Below are positions 59,734 to 64,000 of a stretch of 64,000 nt of DNA, in pieces. A program made the translations under genes and the position numbers. Origin of the DNA: an uncultured Hyphomicrobiales bacterium (lineage in GTDB: Bacteria > Pseudomonadota > Alphaproteobacteria > Rhizobiales > Beijerinckiaceae); assembly GCA_903902915.1 (NCBI GenBank), contig CAIUWR010000022.1, positions 1 through 64,000 of the forward strand. Direction: 5' to 3'. The number at the start of each line of letters is the position of its first letter. Position 1 is the first letter of the stretch. Below the pieces are notes generated by a model that had not been told where the DNA came from, made no database searches, and saw only the letters and a list, made by a program, of their open reading frames with translations.

Positions 59734-60756
59734 TCAGTTCGGCGACAGCAGCTTCTTCGCCCGGTCCACCACCGCTTTGGGCGTGGCGTACATGGATTGC
59801 ACGACCTTCTGCGCCTCCTCGCCCGTCGTCGGCTCCACGTCGAGCTGGAGCTGCTGGGCCTCGGCCAGAAAACCGGGGTCCGTCATGGTCTTGTCGAAGG
59901 CGCGGCGCAGGGCCGCAGCGCGGCCTTCGGGCACGCCGGGGGGCGCCATGAAGGGCCGGGCCACCGCCATGGTGCCCATCAAAAGCTCCATCAGCTGGCT
60001 GTCTTCGGGCGTCTTCACGAGGTCGAGCGCGAGAGGCGCATCCGGCAATTCGCGGCTCTTTTCGAGGCCGAACTGCATGATGACATTGATCTTCTTGTCG
60101 CGCAGCCAGTCCGGCCTCGCCATCTTCAGCGCCGACCAGGCGACGCTGCAACGCCCATGGGCCTCGCCATTCTCGATGGCCATGATGGTTTCCTTGGTGC
60201 CCAGATAGCCGGTGATCAGCTTGATCTTCGTCTTCAGCACCTCGTTGAGGATGATCGGATAGGTGTCCGAATCCGACCCCGCGCCGGTCCCCGCGACGAT
60301 CATCTCCTTTTCGCGCAGATCCTCCACGGTCTTGAAAGGCGTCGTTCCCCAGGACAGGCACACGCCCACATCCTTGCTGACCGCGCCCACCCAGGTGAAT
60401 TTGCTCATGTCATAGCCGGGGTTGCGGGCGCCGATCAGCGGCTCGATCACCGGCCCGCCTGCAAACGTGCCGATGGCCGTGCCATCGCGCGGGGCGGCTT
60501 CGGCCAGAAATTGCGCGGCGCGAATGCCCCCCGCGCCCGGCATGTCCTGCACCACCACATTGGGGGCGCCCGGCAGATATTTGCCCATATGCCGCGCCAA
60601 CGCCCGGGCCAGAAGGTCGATGCCCCCGCCAGCCGTGCCCGCAACATAAATGGTGACGGGCTTGTCGAAATTTTCCGATTGCGCGCGCGCGGCGCCTGTG
60701 AGGCCGGTCGCGGCGATCAGGCTTGCGGCAGCGAGCCGCGCCATCGTGCGGAACAT
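59734..60756 (-). CDS. TctC-type (Bug) binding protein
   Basis: 340 residues from ATG at 60756 with AGGGAGA upstream; the signal peptide MFRTMARLAAASLIAATGL ends at RAQ. Bug motifs: KPVTIYVAGTAGGGIDLLAR, KYLPGAPNVVVQDMPGAGGI and PRDGTAIGTFAGGPVIEPL. It is clearly a paralog of the 57336 protein but only distantly similar. No TctA/B partner is present. A large inverted repeat lies 3' of the gene. Confidence 0.85.
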   Translation of the reverse strand: MFRTMARLAAASLIAATGLTGAARAQSENFDKPVTIYVAGTAGGGIDLLARALARHMGKYLPGAPNVVVQDMPGAGGIRAAQFLAEAAPRDGTAIGTFAGGPVIEPLIGARNPGYDMSKFTWVGAVSKDVGVCLSWGTTPFKTVEDLREKEMIVAGTGAGSDSDTYPIILNEVLKTKIKLITGYLGTKETIMAIENGEAHGRCSVAWSALKMARPDWLRDKKINVIMQFGLEKSRELPDAPLALDLVKTPEDSQLMELLMGTMAVARPFMAPPGVPEGRAAALRRAFDKTMTDPGFLAEAQQLQLDVEPTTGEEAQKVVQSMYATPKAVVDRAKKLLSPN

Positions 60757-60844
60757 GGGGTTTCTCCCTCGAAATTTCCGGGCGACTCGGGCGCCCATTG
60801 GTCGGCGAAAATCGTAACGCAGGCCGCCCTTTGGCGCCAGTGGC

Positions 60845-63325
60845 TCAGGTTCCGCGCGGCTTGGCGCGGGTGGTGGGCGCCGCCGCGGCGGGATCGTCCG
60901 GCCAGGGATGGCGGGGATAGCGGCCCTTCATGTCGGCCTTCACGGCGGCCCAGGAGCCTTTCCAGAAACCGGGGAGATCGCGGGTGATCTGGATCGGGCG
61001 GTGGGCGGGGGAGAGCAGATGCAGGGTCAGCGGCGCGCGCCCCTGCGCCAAGGAAGGGTGGGTGGCGAGGCCGAACAGCTCCTGCACGCGGATCGCCAGC
61101 ACCGGCCCGCCTTCGGCCTCATAATCCACCGCCACGCGGCTGCCGGTGGGCGCCTCGAAATGGGTGGGCGCCTCGGCGTCGAGCTTGCGCTTGAGATCCC
61201 ACGGGAGCAGCGCGTCCAACGCCGCGTCCAGATCGTCGGGCGTGATGGCGGCGAGGCTCGTGCGGCCCTCGATGAAGGGCGCGAGCCATGTTTCAGGCTC
61301 CTTCGCCAGCGCCTCAAGGGAAAGGTCCGGCCAGTCCTCGATCTTGGTGCGGCGCAGGAACATCACGCGGTCGCGCAATTGCACTTGCGCCTTGGTCCAG
61401 GCCAGTCGCTCCAGACCCAGCGCCGCCACGCCCCGGGCCAGTTCAGCGGCGCTTTCCGCATTCGCGGGCGTCGGGCGCGTCTGTTCGCTGAGGGTGATCG
61501 CGCCCAGACGCTGGGTGCGCCGCGTGCGCAGGGCGGCTGCGGAGCGGTCGAAGGTGGTGGCCTCCTGCGTCACGAGCCGGGCCCCCGCGACCGCCTCCAG
61601 ATCAGCCGCGCTCAAAGCGGCGGCGGAGAGGATGCGCGCGGCGGCGGCGCGCCCCGTCACTTCGGCGATGGCGAGCCAGGGCTCGCGCGCCAGCCGGTCG
61701 TGCGGCTCCACGAAAGCGGCGCGGCCATTGGCCATGAGAAATTCGCCCGGCTTGCCGCGCGCCTTGGCGATGCGGTCGGGCCAGGCCAAAGTCATGAGCC
61801 GCCCGCAATCGGAAAGATCGCTCCCCACCGGCGGCGCCTCGCCGGTCGCCTTGCGCGCGGCCTGTTCCCAGCCGCCCGCCAGTCGGCGCCCATCCTCCGC
61901 CCGGCGCGAGCGGTCGGCGCGCAGGCGCTGCACCCGGTCGGCGATGTCGGCGCCGTCACCGCCAAGGCCGCGCTCCACCAGCACAAGGGCGATCTGCGCC
62001 GCCAGCGCCGCCTCGCCAGCGCGGGCCGCGTCCACCACCATGCGGGCGAGGCGGGGCGGCAGCGGCAGGGCGCGAATGGCGCGGCCTTCCTCCGTGATGG
62101 CGCCTTCGTGATCGAGGGCCCCGAGATCGCGCAGCAGGGCGCGAGCCTCCTTGACGGCGGGCGCGGGGGGCGCGTCAAGCCAGGTGAGGCTCGCTGGATC
62201 GCGCGCGCCCCAGGCGGCCAGATCCAGCACCAGCCCGGAGAGATCGGCGGAGAGGATTTCGGGCGTGGCATAGGGCTCCATGGCCCCGGTCGAGGCCTCT
62301 TCCCACAGACGGTAGCAGACGCCCGGCTCGGTGCGGCCTGCGCGGCCCCGGCGCTGGTCGGCGGCGGCGCGCGAGACGCGCACCGTCTCCAACCGGCTGA
62401 GACCAAGGTCGGGCTCGTAGCGTTGCACCCGCGCCAGCCCCGAATCGATCACCACCCGCACGCCCTCGATGGTCAGCGAGGTCTCGGCGATGGAGGTGGC
62501 CAGCACCACCTTGCGCCGCCCCTTTTCGGCGGGCTGCACCGCCCGGTCCTGCGCCTCCCGGTCCATGGCCCCGAAGAGGGGGGCGACGTCCACGGCGGGG
62601 TTTTTGATCCGCTCGCGCAAAAGCTCCGCCGTGCGCAGGATTTCGCCCTGACCGGGCAGAAAGACCAGCAGGGAGCCGGGCTCCTCCGCCAGCGCGCGCA
62701 GCACCACCTTGCCCACCTCCTCCTCCAGCCGCGCGCGCGGATCGCGCGGGGCGTGGCGGGTCTCGACAGGGAAGGCGCGGCCCTGCGATTCGATCACCGT
62801 GCACTCACCCATCAGCCGGCTGACGCGGGCGCCGTCGAGGGTGGCGGACATGACGAGGATGCGCAGATCCTCCCGCAGGCCCGCCTGCGCGTCGAGCGCC
62901 AGCGCCAGACCCATGTCGGCGTCGAGCGAGCGCTCGTGGAATTCGTCGAACAGCACCGCCGCGACGCCCTCAAGGCCGGGATCGTCCAGAATCATCCGGG
63001 CGAAGACGCCCTCGGTCACCACTTCGATACGGGTGCGGCCGGAGACGCGCGACTGCATGCGCACCCGCAGACCCACGACCCCGCCTAGCGAATCCTCAAG
63101 CGTGTCGGCCATGCGCTGGGCGGCGGCGCGGGCGGCGAGACGGCGCGGCTCCAGCACGATGAGCCGCTGGCCCTGCGTCCATGGCTCGTCCAGCAGCGCC
63201 AGCGGAACGCGGGTCGTCTTGCCCGCGCCCGGCGGCGCCACCAGCACGGCGCGAGTCTCCCGCTGCAAACAGCGGGTGAGATCGCCGGTGACGGCGTCGA
63301 TCGGCAGGGGGGCGAGAGGCCTCAT
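60845..63325 (-). CDS. hrpB: ATP-dependent helicase HrpB
   Basis: 826 residues from ATG at 63325, the position expected for the family start (MRPLAPLPIDAVTGDL). The superfamily 2 DExH helicase has Walker A PPGAGKTT (about 31-38), the DEFH box (127-130), motif III VMSATLDG, and motif VI DQRRGRAGRTEPG. A helicase-associated and an HrpB-specific C-terminal domain follow (SRVAVDYEAEGGPVLAIRVQELFG). The RNA or DNA target of HrpB is not well defined. The gene has normal length and shows no disruption. Confidence 0.92.
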   Translation of the reverse strand: MRPLAPLPIDAVTGDLTRCLQRETRAVLVAPPGAGKTTRVPLALLDEPWTQGQRLIVLEPRRLAARAAAQRMADTLEDSLGGVVGLRVRMQSRVSGRTRIEVVTEGVFARMILDDPGLEGVAAVLFDEFHERSLDADMGLALALDAQAGLREDLRILVMSATLDGARVSRLMGECTVIESQGRAFPVETRHAPRDPRARLEEEVGKVVLRALAEEPGSLLVFLPGQGEILRTAELLRERIKNPAVDVAPLFGAMDREAQDRAVQPAEKGRRKVVLATSIAETSLTIEGVRVVIDSGLARVQRYEPDLGLSRLETVRVSRAAADQRRGRAGRTEPGVCYRLWEEASTGAMEPYATPEILSADLSGLVLDLAAWGARDPASLTWLDAPPAPAVKEARALLRDLGALDHEGAITEEGRAIRALPLPPRLARMVVDAARAGEAALAAQIALVLVERGLGGDGADIADRVQRLRADRSRRAEDGRRLAGGWEQAARKATGEAPPVGSDLSDCGRLMTLAWPDRIAKARGKPGEFLMANGRAAFVEPHDRLAREPWLAIAEVTGRAAAARILSAAALSAADLEAVAGARLVTQEATTFDRSAAALRTRRTQRLGAITLSEQTRPTPANAESAAELARGVAALGLERLAWTKAQVQLRDRVMFLRRTKIEDWPDLSLEALAKEPETWLAPFIEGRTSLAAITPDDLDAALDALLPWDLKRKLDAEAPTHFEAPTGSRVAVDYEAEGGPVLAIRVQELFGLATHPSLAQGRAPLTLHLLSPAHRPIQITRDLPGFWKGSWAAVKADMKGRYPRHPWPDDPAAAAPTTRAKPRGT

Positions 63326-63363
63326 GGCGCAGGGATGGCAGGAAGCGCTTGTTCGGGCAACCG

Positions 63364-64000
63364 TCAGGCCCGCCCGACGCTCGCATAAGTGAAGCCCAGC
63401 CGCCGCATTTCCTCGGGCCGGTAGATGTTGCGCAGATCGACGACCACGGGCGCGGCGAGCGCGGCCTTGACCCGCTTCATGTCGAGCGCGCGGAACGCGT
63501 CCCATTCGGTGACGATCACCAGAGCCTGCGCGCCTTGCACGCATTCATAGGGATCCTTGCAGAAGATCACCTTTTCCATGAGGGGGCGCGCCTGCGCCAT
63601 GCTCTCGGGATCATAGGCCGCGATATGGGCGCCCGCCTCCTCCAGCGCCGCCACGATGTCGATCGAGGGCGCGTCGCGCATATCGTCCGTATTGGGCTTG
63701 AAGGCGAGACCCAGCAGGGCGATCCGCTTGCCGGCGACCGAACCGCCGCAAGCCTCCAGCACCTTGCCCGCCATGGCGCGCTTGCGCTGCGCATTGACGG
63801 CGGCGACCGTCTCGACGATGCGGATGGGCGCGCCCATGTCCTGCCCGGTCTTGATCAGCGCCAGCGTGTCCTTGGGAAAGCAGGAGCCGCCATAGCCCGG
63901 ACCCGCATGCAGGAATTTGCCGCCGATGCGATTGTCGAGGCCGATGCCGCGCGCCACGTCCTGCACATTGGCGCCGGTGCGTTCGCACAGATCCGCGATC
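63364..64000 (-). CDS. ugd: UDP-glucose 6-dehydrogenase, C-terminal part (runs off the window)
   Basis: The gene continues beyond base 64000. The visible part has HAGPGYGGSCFPKDTLALIK with the catalytic Cys, then VAGKRIALLGLAFKPNTDDMRDAPSIDIV and the C-terminal NAD-domain segment ALVIVTEWDAFRALDMKRV. The enzyme oxidises UDP-glucose to UDP-glucuronate for surface polysaccharides. It lies 38 bases upstream of hrpB on the same strand, ending YASVGRA. Confidence 0.9.
   Translation of the reverse strand, partial: IADLCERTGANVQDVARGIGLDNRIGGKFLHAGPGYGGSCFPKDTLALIKTGQDMGAPIRIVETVAAVNAQRKRAMAGKVLEACGGSVAGKRIALLGLAFKPNTDDMRDAPSIDIVAALEEAGAHIAAYDPESMAQARPLMEKVIFCKDPYECVQGAQALVIVTEWDAFRALDMKRVKAALAAPVVVDLRNIYRPEEMRRLGFTYASVGRA

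Noticed and set aside
60908-63088. 726-codon open frame on the plus strand
   Set aside because: It is the complement of hrpB; the composition is Gly/Arg/His-rich with no conserved motif.
1-64000. tRNA, rRNA or CRISPR arrays
   Set aside because: No cloverleaf with a GTTCGAATC-type T-loop, no rRNA segments and no regularly spaced repeats were seen by eye on either strand.

Overview
The window looks like chromosomal DNA of a GC-rich alphaproteobacterium of the order Hyphomicrobiales (Rhizobiales). The clearest marker is the outer-membrane porin at 42257-43837, whose signal peptide is followed by LPSKKAAP and a [23 protein letters not shown] motif typical of the rhizobial porin family. MntR, QueG, DUF2244 and NYN-type proteins fit the same group. 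No rRNA or tRNA gene and no CRISPR array was seen.

Left part (1-25.2 kb): a region devoted to uptake and hydrolysis of small organic, probably nitrogenous, molecules. Operon 1 (11890 down to 2578, minus strand) encodes a NitT/TauT-type ABC ATPase, two permeases, HyuA, a long HyuB, a substrate-binding protein and a CocE-type hydrolase. A TetR regulator faces it across a perfect 14-bp palindrome, and an amidohydrolase converges on its end. Operon 2 (21092 down to 12900, minus) repeats the theme as HyuA, HyuB, two tandem binding proteins, ATPase and two permeases, with a divergent LysR regulator. Operon 3 (25183 down to 22090, minus) carries a 4,5-dihydroxyphthalate-decarboxylase-like protein and two creatinase/M24-like proteins. 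Operon 1 and the tetR gene are bracketed by two ~51-bp direct repeats that encode the same protein tail, and IS relics lie at 1.0-1.4 kb.

Middle part (25.6-36.7 kb): mlaF is intact, but mlaE is cut after about 51 codons where a small accessory island begins (about 26.56-30.27 kb). The island holds a ribbon-helix-helix protein, a eutC fragment, an unknown AT-richer gene and a tyrosine integrase. To its right are an amidohydrolase, an NAD-epimerase-like protein, queG (apparent CTG start), a glutathione transferase, nth, a DUF2244 protein, and two unrecognised paired genes.

Right part (36.7-64 kb): an Ada-like DNA repair methyltransferase, an ssuACB-like sulfonate transporter, a degenerate NYN-domain gene coupled to an IS3-OrfA-like gene, a MarR-porin pair with three candidate operators, a cupin, an ADP-forming acyl-CoA synthetase, and an FkbM methyltransferase. 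Next comes a five-gene operon (isochorismatase-like hydrolase, PuuE-like deacetylase, ABC transporter), then trmO, an MFS exporter, a Usp protein, mntR, an O-antigen-ligase-like protein, arfB, two TctC-type binding proteins around a flavin-dependent oxidoreductase, hrpB, and the end of ugd.

Taken together, the ATP-dependent HyuAB ring openers, creatinase-fold proteins, isochorismatase-fold amidohydrolase, PuuE-like deacetylase and many binding proteins suggest scavenging of cyclic ureides, lactams or related carbon-nitrogen compounds. The substrates cannot be fixed from sequence alone.
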